From assembly GCA_900317375.1 (NCBI GenBank), contig ONGJ01000013.1:1-34605 (forward strand): a DNA stretch of 34,605 nucleotides, read 5' to 3'. The position numbers and the translations under genes were made by a program. The notes under the pieces were generated by a model that saw only the letters and a list, made by a program, of their open reading frames with translations, was not told the origin of the DNA and searched no databases. Below, in pieces: positions 23,109 to 31,752 of the stretch. Positions within the stretch are counted from its first letter, which is position 1. Every line of letters starts with the position of its first letter. The DNA is from an uncultured Eubacteriales bacterium (GTDB taxonomy: Bacteria; Bacillota; Clostridia; Oscillospirales; Oscillospiraceae).

Positions 23109-24939
23109 ACTTTTTTTGCATCAGATTGCCGCTGAGAGCGTCCATCAGATCTTTTGTAGGTACAATTTTCCATCCGTCCTGTGTCAGGCGGAGCTGGACA
23201 CGAACTCCTGCGGAACTGTAATAATCCTCCGGATGGTCCAGCAGCTCGGAGAGTGCTGCGTCATAGGCCATCTCTGCCGCTTCCGGCCGATAATCTCCGG
23301 CTTCGTTGAAAATCTGGCTTCTGTCCATGCTGCGCGTCAGTTCCAGCAGCTTCTCCCGGCATTCGCGCTGCAGGTCCTGTTCCATCCGGGAGAAGTCGAG
23401 CACCTGCAGCTGAATTTCCTGCCAGGCGCTTGTTTTCTCTGTTACACAGTCGCCCAGCAGACGGCAGTTCCAGCTTTCTCTCAGCGCTTCAAGCACTCTG
23501 GCACGCACAGTTTGTTCGGATCCCATCTGACCGTCTAATTCTGTTCTCTCGGTCAGGCGTTCTTCCGCCGCATCGTAATCACCCTTTTTCAGTACAAAAA
23601 AGAACTGTTCTACAGTCTCCCTTGCGCCGTCTTTGTCTGCCGTAACGACACTTTTTCCGTTTACCGCGGGGAAACAAACCGTCAGTGCTATCGCTGTCAG
23701 CGTAATGGCCAGCACGCCGTAGAGCATGCGGAACCTGCTTTTTCGATGTAAAATCGAAAACCAGATCAGGGCGGCAATTGCGCCGACAAAAATCAGAGCA
23801 GCCATAACCAGCGTCTGTGTGGTAAGCGACCGGGGTCGGATTTCTGAACGTTCTTTGTTTGAAGCCGGCGGAGTAGCTTTTGCCTCAGGCAGAGCGGTCT
23901 TGTTTTTCTCTGCTTCGGTCTCTCCGCCTCCTGCCGCCGCCTCTTCTGCCGGCCTTTGTTCTGTTGCCGCTTCTTCTGCTGCCAGCCGATCCTTTTCCTC
24001 CGCCTCGGCCAACGCTTTTGCCTCCGCCTGTTCTCTTTCAACCCGCTTTGCATGTGTTTCCTGGGCATAGTCGCACATCAGCGTGCAGTAGGCCGTCAGT
24101 ACCGCATAAGCGTTTTCGGTACCCGTCGTAAACAGCACAATGGCAATCGGATCATCTGTAAAGCAGAGCGCGCAGTCATTCAGATACAGAATCGGATCCT
24201 CTGCGAACCACCCGTATTTATGGGCAATATCAAAGCGCCGTTCCCTCAGCTTGAAGTATTTTTCGGGTTCGGCCTGCTGCATGGTGCTGATCAGGCGGTC
24301 GTACTTCTCTCCTCCGTCATACAGATGCCGAAGGCATGTGATCATCTGGCGCGGCGTGAAAAAGTTGTTCTCGTAGTATTTGTCATCCACATTTTCCGGA
24401 TCTTCACCCATAATCGGCGCAATCAGAATGCGGTACCGGTGGTAATAGGTTGAGGCGGGATTTGTCTCAATGGTGCTGCCGGCATAATTCCATAGAGTCA
24501 TGGCATAGTCATTGTTGGAATCGATGATCGTGCCGCGCAGCAGCTCGGAATAGCGAAATCCGCCGATGGATTCGTCCGGTTCGATGGTCCCGTCCGCAAT
24601 CCAGTCCAGGAACAGCATGTTCAGCGGTACCTTATACATGCTGCCGCTTACACGGTAAACATCGCCGTTATAATAATGCTCTTCTCCGGTTGCAAAGTTA
24701 TAGTATCCGGCTCCGATGGTATCGGGGTCGGCGTTGTACTCCTGCAGCATCAGCAGCAGGCGGGTTTCCCAGTCGCTTTTCTCTTCCGGCTCTTCTGCAG
24801 TTTCCGTTTCTTCCCCGGGAATCGTCTCTTCCGCCGTGTTCGCTGCTTCATCAGCAAAGCCGGTCGGCAGAAGCATCAGCGTCATACCCAGGCACAGGAG
24901 GAAGGACCATATTCTTTTTTCTATATTATTCAGCTTCAT
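23107..24939 (-). CDS. Membrane-tethered class A beta-lactamase-like serine hydrolase
   Basis: The 610-residue protein has an N-terminal signal or anchor (to about residue 29). A serine-hydrolase domain (about 55-290) follows, with beta-lactamase/PBP-like motifs: SMYK at 100-103 (SxxK), SNN at 141-143 and HKYG at 240-243 in the KTG position. Next are a Glu/Ala-rich, probably helical linker (293-350), two transmembrane helices (about 374-397 and 404-423) and a C-terminal domain (440-610) beginning GARETVEQFFFVLKKGDYDAA, reminiscent of NTF2-like or DUF4878-type lipoprotein domains. By topology both globular domains face outside. A wall-modifying role is more likely than antibiotic resistance, because no class A omega-loop ExxLN motif was evident. 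ATG 24939 is preceded by GAGG at five bases. Confidence 0.75.
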   Translation of the reverse strand: MKLNNIEKRIWSFLLCLGMTLMLLPTGFADEAANTAEETIPGEETETAEEPEEKSDWETRLLLMLQEYNADPDTIGAGYYNFATGEEHYYNGDVYRVSGSMYKVPLNMLFLDWIADGTIEPDESIGGFRYSELLRGTIIDSNNDYAMTLWNYAGSTIETNPASTYYHRYRILIAPIMGEDPENVDDKYYENNFFTPRQMITCLRHLYDGGEKYDRLISTMQQAEPEKYFKLRERRFDIAHKYGWFAEDPILYLNDCALCFTDDPIAIVLFTTGTENAYAVLTAYCTLMCDYAQETHAKRVEREQAEAKALAEAEEKDRLAAEEAATEQRPAEEAAAGGGETEAEKNKTALPEAKATPPASNKERSEIRPRSLTTQTLVMAALIFVGAIAALIWFSILHRKSRFRMLYGVLAITLTAIALTVCFPAVNGKSVVTADKDGARETVEQFFFVLKKGDYDAAEERLTERTELDGQMGSEQTVRARVLEALRESWNCRLLGDCVTEKTSAWQEIQLQVLDFSRMEQDLQRECREKLLELTRSMDRSQIFNEAGDYRPEAAEMAYDAALSELLDHPEDYYSSAGVRVQLRLTQDGWKIVPTKDLMDALSGNLMQKK

Positions 24940-24975
24940 AGCGTCCTCATAAAGTCAAAGGGTTGGAACTGTGCT

Positions 24976-25003
24976 ATTGTACCATCAGAAACCGGAAATG
25001 CAA
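24976..25003 (-). promoter_or_regulatory. Candidate promoter of the serine hydrolase gene
   Basis: On the minus strand TTGCAT (24998-25003), a 16-base spacer and TACAAT (24976-24981) lie about 40 bases upstream of the start. Confidence 0.5.
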
Positions 25004-25011
25004 GCAAAACT

Positions 25012-25956
25012 TCAGAACATGCCCAGATGGCGAAAAAGCAGAATCCACAGAAACAGACTGAGCATGCTCACCGCCGAGGTAGCCACCACAATGTTTCCTG
25101 CCAGTTCCTCATCTCCGCAGTGCATCTGCTGAACCATAGTAAAAGAATTCACCGCAGTCGGCGTGGCAAAAACCCCGATCAGCGCAATGAATTCCGCACC
25201 CCGAAACCCGGCAAGTGCCGCCGCAGGAAGAATCAGCCCCGGCGTAACGAACAGTTTGACGGCCGTCACGGTTATTACCGGCCGGAGGCGGACTTTCATC
25301 CCATCGAAGCGGAAGAAGGCCCCCAGCAGGAAGAGCTGCAGCGGTGTCGCGATTCTTCCGAGATTCGATACCGCCGTTTCCACCAGACCGGGCAGACGGA
25401 CAGACAGCATCTGAAACAGAATCCCGAGCAGCGAACTGACAACCAGCGGGTTTTTCAGGATTTCGAGCAGTACCTCTCCGGGCTTTACCTTTCCTCCCCG
25501 AAACGTCTCAAGCACGAAAACAGCGAGAAAGTTGAACAGGGGAACAACAATCGCTATCAGCAGTGTAACCGACCCCAGGTTTTCGCCGCCCGTCAGCACT
25601 TCTGCCACCGGCAGCCCCATAATTACAAAATTGCTGCGAAAAATTCCCTGAGCCACCACACCTTTTCGGTTTTCAAGCGGTTCCAGATATTTTACCCCCA
25701 CACAAGAGGCAAAAAAGACCAGCAGCACGCCTGCCACAGCGAACAGAATCAGCCCCGGATTGGCAGCAGCATGCAGATCTGACTCATAGATGTTCATGAA
25801 CAGAAGGCAGGGCAGGAAAATGCGGAAGGCAGCACGGTTGAATCGGAAAACATCCCCGCGTTCCAGAATTCCTGCTTCCCGTGCAGCATAACCCGCCGCC
25901 ATCAGCAGAAACATCGGTACAACGGCATTCGCCGAAAGCAGGAAGTCCTCCAACAC
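25012..25956 (-). CDS. AEC-family (auxin efflux carrier-like) permease
   Basis: The 314-residue, strongly hydrophobic protein has about ten predicted transmembrane helices in two five-helix halves, typical of AEC permeases. Supporting segments are VPMFLLMAAGYAAREAGIL, RSNFVIMGLPVAE, NPLVVSSLLGILFQML, ATPLQLFLLGAFF and FATPTAVNSFTMVQQM. Bacterial members transport organic anions such as malate or malonate; the substrate here is unknown, although a nearby oxaloacetate decarboxylase-type operon makes a C4-dicarboxylate possible (inference). The start appears to be TTG 25956, about seven bases after GAGGGGGG; an adjacent in-frame GTG at 25959 is an alternative. Confidence 0.85.
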   Translation of the reverse strand: MLEDFLLSANAVVPMFLLMAAGYAAREAGILERGDVFRFNRAAFRIFLPCLLFMNIYESDLHAAANPGLILFAVAGVLLVFFASCVGVKYLEPLENRKGVVAQGIFRSNFVIMGLPVAEVLTGGENLGSVTLLIAIVVPLFNFLAVFVLETFRGGKVKPGEVLLEILKNPLVVSSLLGILFQMLSVRLPGLVETAVSNLGRIATPLQLFLLGAFFRFDGMKVRLRPVITVTAVKLFVTPGLILPAAALAGFRGAEFIALIGVFATPTAVNSFTMVQQMHCGDEELAGNIVVATSAVSMLSLFLWILLFRHLGMF

Positions 25957-25981
25957 AAATCCCCCCTCTGATCCTGCAATC

Positions 25982-25990
25982 AGTATAGCA
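25982..25990 (-). promoter_or_regulatory. Extended -10 promoter of the AEC permease gene
   Basis: The minus strand carries TGCTATACT, an extended -10 box (TG-N-TATACT), about 26 bases before the start. No good -35 box was seen. Confidence 0.4.
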
Positions 25991-26113
25991 CAGACTGTCG
26001 GGTAAAAGTAGATTTTCTATAAACTTCTCTCTTTTGTTTCCTGTCTTGTGGTTTTGTACAGTTTCCCGGCTTTTTTCACGCAATGTTTTTCAAGATTTTG
26101 GGCAATGTCTTAA

Positions 26114-26142
26114 TTGACAGAATTGCCTGAACAGTTTATTAT
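26114..26142 (+). promoter_or_regulatory. Promoter of the Na+-decarboxylase operon
   Basis: Consensus TTGACA (26114-26119), a 17-base spacer and TATTAT (26137-26142) are followed by an ~80-base leader. The leader contains a small bulged hairpin around 26159-26177 (TTCGGGC...GCCCGGAA). No known riboswitch was recognised. Confidence 0.75.
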
Positions 26143-26228
26143 TATTGTATCTGAGCAATTTCGGGCTGTGCCCGGAATACTGTAGAGATCATTATCAACC
26201 ATCACAACAACCGGCAGGAGGAAAACGG

Positions 26229-27611
26229 ATGAAGAAAGTACAATTTACCGAAACCGTGCTTCGCGACGCAGGTCAGTCTCTGATTGCGACGCGTATGGCC
26301 TATGATCAGTTTGAGGGTATCCTTGAAACGATTGATCAGGCCGGTTTCTACTCTGCAGAATGCTGGGGCGGCGCAACCTTTGACGTCTGCCTGCGCTTTC
26401 TGAACGAAGACCCGTGGGAGAGGCTGCGGAAAATCCGGGCGAAAATGCCCAACACCAAACTGCAGATGCTTCTGCGTGGTCAGAACATTCTGGGCTACAA
26501 GCACTACAGTGATGATGTCGTCCGCCGTTTTGTGCGCGCTTCCGTTCGCAACGGCATTGACATTATCCGCATTTTCGATGCTCTGAACGATGTCGACAAC
26601 CTGAAGGTTGCCATTGAGGAAACCGTTAATTCCGGGGCGATTGCCTCTGGCGCCATCTCTTATACCACAAGTCCGGTTCATACCCTGGAAAAGTACGTTG
26701 AGATGGTCAAAGAGCTGAAGCAGATGGGTGTTTCTACCATCTGCATTAAGGACATGGCCGGTATCTGCTCTCCGAAGGCAGCCTATGATTTGGTTTCTGC
26801 CATCAAGGACGCTATTGATCTTCCGGTTATTCTGCACACCCACTGCACCGCCGGGCTTGCCTTCATGACCTGCCTCAAGGCGGTTGAGGCAGGCTGTGAC
26901 ATCCTTGACACGGCTATCTCCCCCTTCTCCGGCGGCACCAGCCAGCCCGCTACCGAGACGCTGGCTTTTGCCCTGCGTGAGTTTGGCTATGAGGTTGATC
27001 TGGATGATGATAAGCTTTTGAAGATGGCTAACTACTTCAAGCCCATCCGTGCCGAGTTCCTTGAGAAAGGCACGCTCAACCCGATTTCCATGGCCACCGA
27101 TACCCAGTGCCTGACCTATCAGATTCCGGGCGGCATGCTCTCGAACCTTCTCAGCCAGCTGAAATCCCTGAATGCTCTTGACAAGTTTGATGAAGCCCTT
27201 CTGGAAACGCCGCGGGTTCGCAAGGACATGGGCTATCCTCCTCTGGTTACCCCGACGAGCCAGCTGGTCGGCACTCAGGCTGTCCAGAACGTTCTCGCCG
27301 GTGAGCGCTACAAGAACGTGGGTGCCGAGATCAAGGCCTACTGCCGCGGTGAATACGGCAAGACCCCGGCTCCCATCGATCCCGAGATTCGTGCCAAGAT
27401 TCTGAACGGTGAGGAACCGCTGAAGGTTCGTTATGCCGACACGCTTCCCACAGACATTTATGAAAAGGCCGAGAAAGAGCTGGGTGACACCGCCCGCTGC
27501 GAAGAGGACGTTCTCAGCTATATTGCCTTCCCGCAGGTCGCCGAAAAGTTCTTCGAACAGCGTAAGGAGCAGGAAGAAAAGAAGGTTCGCTACTCCATCG
27601 AGAAGCTGTAA
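26229..27611 (+). CDS. oadA: Oxaloacetate decarboxylase alpha-type carboxyltransferase subunit (no biotin domain)
   Basis: The 460-residue TIM-barrel carboxyltransferase belongs to the OadA / pyruvate carboxylase CT / transcarboxylase 5S family. It moves the carboxyl group from oxaloacetate (or a related 2-oxo acid) to biotin on the carrier subunit. Seen are the metal-ligand Asp in ETVLRDAGQSLIATRM, the probable carbamylated Lys in CIKDMAGICSPK, and the metal His pair in ILHTHCTAGLAF. Most relatives have DAHQ where this protein has DAGQ. The classical C-terminal biotin domain is absent and is encoded separately downstream. The start at 26229 follows AGGAGG by seven bases. Methylmalonyl- and glutaconyl-CoA decarboxylases use an unrelated crotonase-type subunit, so oxaloacetate is the best substrate guess. 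Confidence 0.88.
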   Translation: MKKVQFTETVLRDAGQSLIATRMAYDQFEGILETIDQAGFYSAECWGGATFDVCLRFLNEDPWERLRKIRAKMPNTKLQMLLRGQNILGYKHYSDDVVRRFVRASVRNGIDIIRIFDALNDVDNLKVAIEETVNSGAIASGAISYTTSPVHTLEKYVEMVKELKQMGVSTICIKDMAGICSPKAAYDLVSAIKDAIDLPVILHTHCTAGLAFMTCLKAVEAGCDILDTAISPFSGGTSQPATETLAFALREFGYEVDLDDDKLLKMANYFKPIRAEFLEKGTLNPISMATDTQCLTYQIPGGMLSNLLSQLKSLNALDKFDEALLETPRVRKDMGYPPLVTPTSQLVGTQAVQNVLAGERYKNVGAEIKAYCRGEYGKTPAPIDPEIRAKILNGEEPLKVRYADTLPTDIYEKAEKELGDTARCEEDVLSYIAFPQVAEKFFEQRKEQEEKKVRYSIEKL

Positions 27612-27626
27612 TCGGGAGGGAAACAT

Positions 27627-27983
27627 ATGACAGATCTGGTAAACATCTCCCTGCCCACCGCAGGCGGCTATGCGCTCCTGGGCTACTGCGTCGTGTTCTT
27701 CGGTCTGATATTGCTGATGATCGTCATTATGGTCATGGGAAAAATCATGATGGCCAAGAACACCGCTCCCGCTGCTCAGCCCGAAGCTGCAGCTGCCCCT
27801 GTGCCCGCAGCGCCGGCTGTTCCGGCTGAGAAAGCCCCCGGCACCGCCGGTGAATTCAAGCTCTACAACACGGATCCCCGAGACGCCGCCATGGTTATGG
27901 CCATTGTTGCCGATTCGCTCGGAAAGCCCATTAATGAACTGCGCTTTATTTCCATCAGGGAGGTCAAAGAAGATGAAGTATAA
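27627..27983 (+). CDS. oadG: Decarboxylase gamma-type membrane subunit
   Basis: The 118-residue protein has one N-terminal transmembrane helix (about 17-42, YALLGYCVVFFGLILLMIVI), an Ala/Pro-rich linker and a short C-terminal segment (TDPRDAAMVMAIVADSLGKP). This architecture matches OadG/DUF-type gamma subunits that anchor the carboxyltransferase to the beta subunit in Na+-pumping decarboxylases. The gene is preceded by GGGAGG and overlaps the biotin-carrier gene by 11 bases. Confidence 0.8.
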   Translation: MTDLVNISLPTAGGYALLGYCVVFFGLILLMIVIMVMGKIMMAKNTAPAAQPEAAAAPVPAAPAVPAEKAPGTAGEFKLYNTDPRDAAMVMAIVADSLGKPINELRFISIREVKEDEV

Positions 27984-28380
27984 AGTAACGCTGAACAACC
28001 GCGTTTATGAGGTCGAGGTCGAGGAAGGCGAGGCCATGCTCGTCGATGAGTATGCGCTGGCTGCTCCTGCCGCCCCAGTGTCCGTTGCCCCCGTCGCTGC
28101 TCCCGCTGCCGCAGCCGCGCCTGCTGCTCCCGCCGCTCCTGCTGCTCCGGCCGGTTCTCTTGCCGCCGGTGAAGTCGTAAAAAGCCCCATGCCCGGCAAC
28201 GTTCTGAAAATCAACGTTGCACAGGGCCAGCAGGTTAAAGAAGGCGATGTCCTTCTGATTCTCGAGGCCATGAAGATGGAGAACGAGGTTGTTTCTCCCA
28301 AGGCCGGCACCGTTGCACAGGTAGTCGTTGCAAAGGGTGCCGTCGTGGAAACCGGCAGCGCGCTCGTCGTGATCGCATAA
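27973..28380 (+). CDS. Biotin carboxyl carrier subunit of the decarboxylase
   Basis: The 135-residue protein has a short N-terminal beta segment ([20 protein letters not shown]), a flexible Ala/Pro linker (about 29-62) and a C-terminal biotinyl domain. The biotin-accepting Lys101 is in the canonical EAMKMEN motif. It shuttles the carboxyl group from the carboxyltransferase to the membrane beta subunit. It starts within the gamma gene, with GGAGG nine bases upstream, and the operon order carboxyltransferase-gamma-biotin-beta supports the assignment. Equivalent proteins are called GcdC or MmdC in other decarboxylases. Confidence 0.92.
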   Translation: MKYKVTLNNRVYEVEVEEGEAMLVDEYALAAPAAPVSVAPVAAPAAAAAPAAPAAPAAPAGSLAAGEVVKSPMPGNVLKINVAQGQQVKEGDVLLILEAMKMENEVVSPKAGTVAQVVVAKGAVVETGSALVVIA

Positions 28381-28390
28381 GGAGGCCCGG

Positions 28391-29611
28391 ATGGATATAT
28401 TGGGTGTCCTGCAGAAGCTGGCTCTTGAGTCCGGCTTTGCGGCTTTCTTCATTACGGACGGCGGTTGGAAAAACCTGGTTATGATCCTGATCGCCTTTGT
28501 CCTGCTCTATCTCGGTATCGTGAAAAAGTTCGAGCCTCTGCTGCTCTGCGGCATTGCTTTCGGCTGCCTTCTTTCGAACCTGAGCTATTTTGTCGGTATG
28601 GGCACAAACGCGCTTTACCATCCCGAGCTCTGGGAGGCCTTTCTCGATTCCACCAGTCCGTACTACCACAGCTATGGCCACATCATGTCGCACTGCGGTC
28701 TTCTGGACTTCTTCTATATTGGCGTTAAGGCCGGTATTTATCCCTCGCTGATCTTTATGGGCGTGGGTGCCATGACGGACTTCGGTCCTCTGCTTGCAAA
28801 CCCGAAGAGTCTGCTGCTCGGTGCTGCAGCCCAGCTGGGTGTTTTCATTGCCTTTTTCGGTGCGGTTCTGCTCGGCTTCACCGGCCCTCAGGCTGCTTCC
28901 ATCGGCATCATCGGCGGTGCAGACGGCCCCACGGCCATTTACCTGACCACCAAGCTTGCTCCGGAACTGCTCGGGCCCATTGCCATCGCCGCCTATTCCT
29001 ATATGGCTCTGATTCCGCTGATCCAGCCTCCCATCATGAAGCTGATGACCACCGATAAGATGCGCAAAGTCAAAATGGTTCAGAGCCGTGAGGTCTCGAA
29101 AACCGAAAAAATCGTCTTCCCGGTTGTCGTTGCGACTTTCGTCATCCTGCTTCTCCCCTCCACCGCCCCGCTGATCGGCTGCCTGATGCTTGGCAATCTC
29201 TTCCGCGAGTGCGGCGTAACGGACCGCCTGTCTGATACGGCGCAGAATGCGCTGATGAACATCGTCACGATCTTCCTTGCCACCTCCGTCGGTGCCACGA
29301 TGGTCGCCCAGAACTTCCTGAATCTGAACACCATCAAGATCATCATCCTCGGTCTGATTGCTTTCTCCATTTCGACGGTTGGCGGCCTCTGCGGCGGTAT
29401 CGTCATGTACAAGACCTCCGGCGGCAAGATCAACCCCCTCATCGGCTCTGCCGGCGTATCCGCGGTTCCCATGGCCGCGCGCGTCTCCCAGGACGTCGGA
29501 AGAAAGTACAACAAGAACAACTATCTGCTGATGCATGCCATGGGCCCGAATGTGGCCGGCGTCATCGGTTCGGCCATCGCCGCAGGTTTCCTGCTCAGCG
29601 TTTTCGGCTGA
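28391..29611 (+). CDS. oadB: Na+-translocating decarboxylase beta subunit
   Basis: The 406-residue polytopic membrane protein decarboxylates carboxybiotin and pumps Na+. The hallmark [44 protein letters not shown] region (about 174-218) carries the conserved Asp of Na+/proton coupling. The C-terminal [21 protein letters not shown] is also conserved. Length and helix number are as expected. AGGAGG lies five bases before the ATG, and an intrinsic terminator follows the stop. Confidence 0.95.
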   Translation: MDILGVLQKLALESGFAAFFITDGGWKNLVMILIAFVLLYLGIVKKFEPLLLCGIAFGCLLSNLSYFVGMGTNALYHPELWEAFLDSTSPYYHSYGHIMSHCGLLDFFYIGVKAGIYPSLIFMGVGAMTDFGPLLANPKSLLLGAAAQLGVFIAFFGAVLLGFTGPQAASIGIIGGADGPTAIYLTTKLAPELLGPIAIAAYSYMALIPLIQPPIMKLMTTDKMRKVKMVQSREVSKTEKIVFPVVVATFVILLLPSTAPLIGCLMLGNLFRECGVTDRLSDTAQNALMNIVTIFLATSVGATMVAQNFLNLNTIKIIILGLIAFSISTVGGLCGGIVMYKTSGGKINPLIGSAGVSAVPMAARVSQDVGRKYNKNNYLLMHAMGPNVAGVIGSAIAAGFLLSVFG

Positions 29612-29620
29612 TCACTTCAG

Positions 29621-29651
29621 AAAAAGAGCTGCCGCCGGCAGCTCTTTTTTC
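29621..29651 (+). terminator. Intrinsic terminator of the decarboxylase operon
   Basis: A 9-bp stem (29625-29633 with 29637-29645, arms AGAGCTGCC and GGCAGCTCT) is followed by six T. It is also preceded by five A, so it could act in both directions. Confidence 0.9.
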
Positions 29652-29739
29652 TTTTTTCTGTGGCATTCTTTTCCGGAATGTTGTACAATACGATTGACTA
29701 TAATCCGCCATGCAGCGGAATCTTTTTGGAGGTTGTAAG

Positions 29740-31047
29740 ATGACAGATTTTAAAGCGCTCTACAATCAGAAAAAAATGACAGCCGACGAGGTCGCCGCTC
29801 AGGTGGAAAGCGGATGGCTGATCGGCATGGATTCTGCCATTGCCCAGACACCTGCCATCATGGATGCCGTCTGCCGGCGTGCAGAGGGCGGTGCTCTTCA
29901 GGGGGTCCGGGTTCAGTTTCTTTTGGACAGTTATCCTTTTGCCTTTCTCGCTGACGACTCTCTCGCCGCTAAAATCACCGGTCAGGCCTGGTTTGCCAGC
30001 AGCGGTGCCCGCAAAGCACTTGCCGGCGGCTGGGCTGACTATATCCCGAATTACTATCGCGACTGCCCCCGTCACATCCGTGCCAATTACGACTATGATG
30101 CCTTCTGTGTTTCTGTTTCTCCGATGGATAAGCACGGCTATTTCAGTCTGGGAACAGTCAGCTCGTATTCTCCGGCCATGATCGACAAGGCAAAGCGTAT
30201 CTTTGTTGAGGTCAATGATAACACGCCTCGTGCCGTCTGTGGTGCCCAGCTTCATATCAGCCAGATTACCGGGCTGGTTGAAAACAGCTTTGAGCTTCCC
30301 ACCTTGCCGCCCGCCAAACTGGACGAAACCAGCATCACCATCGGAAACCTGATTGCCGAGCAGATTCAGGACGGTTCCTGCATTCAGCTCGGCATCGGAG
30401 CTATACCCGATGCCGTCGGTCTTGCGCTGAAGCAGAAGCATGACCTCGGTATTCATACCGAGATGTTCACCAGCTCCATGGTCGACCTGATCGAATGCGG
30501 TGCTGTCAACAACAGCAAAAAGCAGATTCACCGCGGTGTCAGCGTTACCACCTTTGCCTTTGGGTCCAAAGCAATCAATGACTATATTGACGATAACCCC
30601 GCCATTGCCATCATGCCGGTTGACTATGTCAATAATCCTGAGGTCATCTGCCAGAATGACAACATGATCTCCATCAACGCTGCTCTCGAGGTTGACCTCT
30701 TCGGTCAGGTCTGTGCCGAAAGCATCGGGACAAAAATCATGTCCGGCTCCGGCGGTCAGGTGGACTATGTCCGCGGTGCCTGCCAGTCCAAGGGCGGCAA
30801 GAGTTTCATCGCCTTCACCTCGACGGCGAAAGGCGGCACCATCAGCAAGATCAAGCCCATTCTGACACCCGGCGCCGTTGTTACGACCAGCAAAAATGAT
30901 GTGGATTATATCGTGACTGAATACGGTCTGGCGCACCTGCGCGGTGAGCCGCTTTCCAGCCGTGTTCGTCAGCTGATTGCCATCGCCCATCCTGATTTCC
31001 GGGATGAGCTTCGGTTTGAGGCAAAAAAACGCGGTATTCTGATCTGA
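29740..31047 (+). CDS. Acetyl-CoA hydrolase/transferase-family CoA-transferase
   Basis: The 435-residue family I-like CoA-transferase exchanges CoA between acyl groups. The catalytic Glu is in GIHTEMFTSSMVDLIECGAV. The CoA-site glycine loop is SGSGGQVDYVRGA, and the C-terminal TEYGLAHLRG and AHPDFRDEL motifs are as in butyryl-CoA:acetate, 4-hydroxybutyrate and propionyl/succinyl CoA-transferases. Motifs alone do not settle the acceptor. The start is 29740, seven bases after GGAGG; the extension to 29710 is rejected. A TATAAT box (29699-29704) precedes it without a clear -35 box. Being next to a Na+-decarboxylase operon suggests a role in fermentation end-product formation (inference). Confidence 0.85.
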   Translation: MTDFKALYNQKKMTADEVAAQVESGWLIGMDSAIAQTPAIMDAVCRRAEGGALQGVRVQFLLDSYPFAFLADDSLAAKITGQAWFASSGARKALAGGWADYIPNYYRDCPRHIRANYDYDAFCVSVSPMDKHGYFSLGTVSSYSPAMIDKAKRIFVEVNDNTPRAVCGAQLHISQITGLVENSFELPTLPPAKLDETSITIGNLIAEQIQDGSCIQLGIGAIPDAVGLALKQKHDLGIHTEMFTSSMVDLIECGAVNNSKKQIHRGVSVTTFAFGSKAINDYIDDNPAIAIMPVDYVNNPEVICQNDNMISINAALEVDLFGQVCAESIGTKIMSGSGGQVDYVRGACQSKGGKSFIAFTSTAKGGTISKIKPILTPGAVVTTSKNDVDYIVTEYGLAHLRGEPLSSRVRQLIAIAHPDFRDELRFEAKKRGILI

Positions 31048-31101
31048 TTCCCTACCATCACGGAATTGCGCCTATCGAGCCGGATTCCGTCAGGAGCTAT
31101 G

Positions 31102-31752
31102 ATGAATTGGAAAGCTGTTCTTTTTGATATGGACGGGACCGTCCTTGATACCCTGGATGATCTGACGGATGCGGTAAACCGAAGTTTGGCAGAATTCTCT
31201 CTTCCAACTGTCGACGCTTGCGTTGTTCGTCGGAATCTTGGCAGCGGTGCCGCGTTCCTGATCGCACACTGTGTTCCCTCCGATTGCTCCGAGGAGCTCT
31301 GCGAACGTGTGCTCGCATTCTATAAACCCTGGTATGATGCGCATTGCCGGATCCATACCAGGCCTTACGACGGTATTCCCGAACTGATGACCACATTGAA
31401 GGCCAGGGGAATCCGACTTGCCATTATCTCAAACAAACCCGATTCTGCGGTGCAGGAGCTCGCCACTGCTTTCTTCCCGGGCATGCTGGATGTTGTTGTC
31501 GGCGAAAGTCCCGGCATCCGGCGAAAGCCCTGTCCCGACACCGTCCTCGATGCCGCCGCACGCATGGGTCTTTCCGTCCGTGACTGTGTCTATGTCGGCG
31601 ACTCGGAAGTAGATATTCAGACTGCCCGCAGCGCCGGCATGCCCTGCATCTCGGTAAGCTGGGGCTTCCGTGACGAAGAACAGCTTCTCTCCTCCGGGGC
31701 ATCCTGCCTTGTCCATACCCCACAGGAATTGTCAGAAAGGATACTGCAATGA
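31102..31752 (+). CDS. HAD-family hydrolase, phosphoglycolate phosphatase-like
   Basis: The 216-residue HAD phosphatase has motif I FDMDGTVLDT (nucleophile Asp), motif II-like IISNKPD, the motif III Lys in RRKPCPDTV, and motif IV YVGDSEVDIQTARSAGM. Motif architecture and size fit Gph/PpaX-type enzymes, but the substrate is not determined. Two ATGs (31099, 31102) follow AGGAG; the second has the better spacing. Upstream is a 7-bp inverted repeat (31060-31066 with 31084-31090) ending at the ribosome binding site. The stop overlaps proC by four bases. Confidence 0.85.
   Translation: MNWKAVLFDMDGTVLDTLDDLTDAVNRSLAEFSLPTVDACVVRRNLGSGAAFLIAHCVPSDCSEELCERVLAFYKPWYDAHCRIHTRPYDGIPELMTTLKARGIRLAIISNKPDSAVQELATAFFPGMLDVVVGESPGIRRKPCPDTVLDAAARMGLSVRDCVYVGDSEVDIQTARSAGMPCISVSWGFRDEEQLLSSGASCLVHTPQELSERILQ

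Noticed and set aside
23107-24939. Considered as a resistance beta-lactamase
   Set aside because: Membrane-tethered multidomain architecture and lack of an evident omega-loop signature make a wall-related hydrolase more likely.
26202-27998. 598-residue open frame antisense to the decarboxylase genes
   Set aside because: It lies opposite three clear genes with canonical motifs and ribosome binding sites, has no recognisable domain, and reflects GC-rich codon structure.
28235-30990. Long antisense frames opposite oadB and the CoA-transferase (433 and 430 residues)
   Set aside because: They have no signal, motif or ribosome binding site that stands up, and they overlap well-supported genes.
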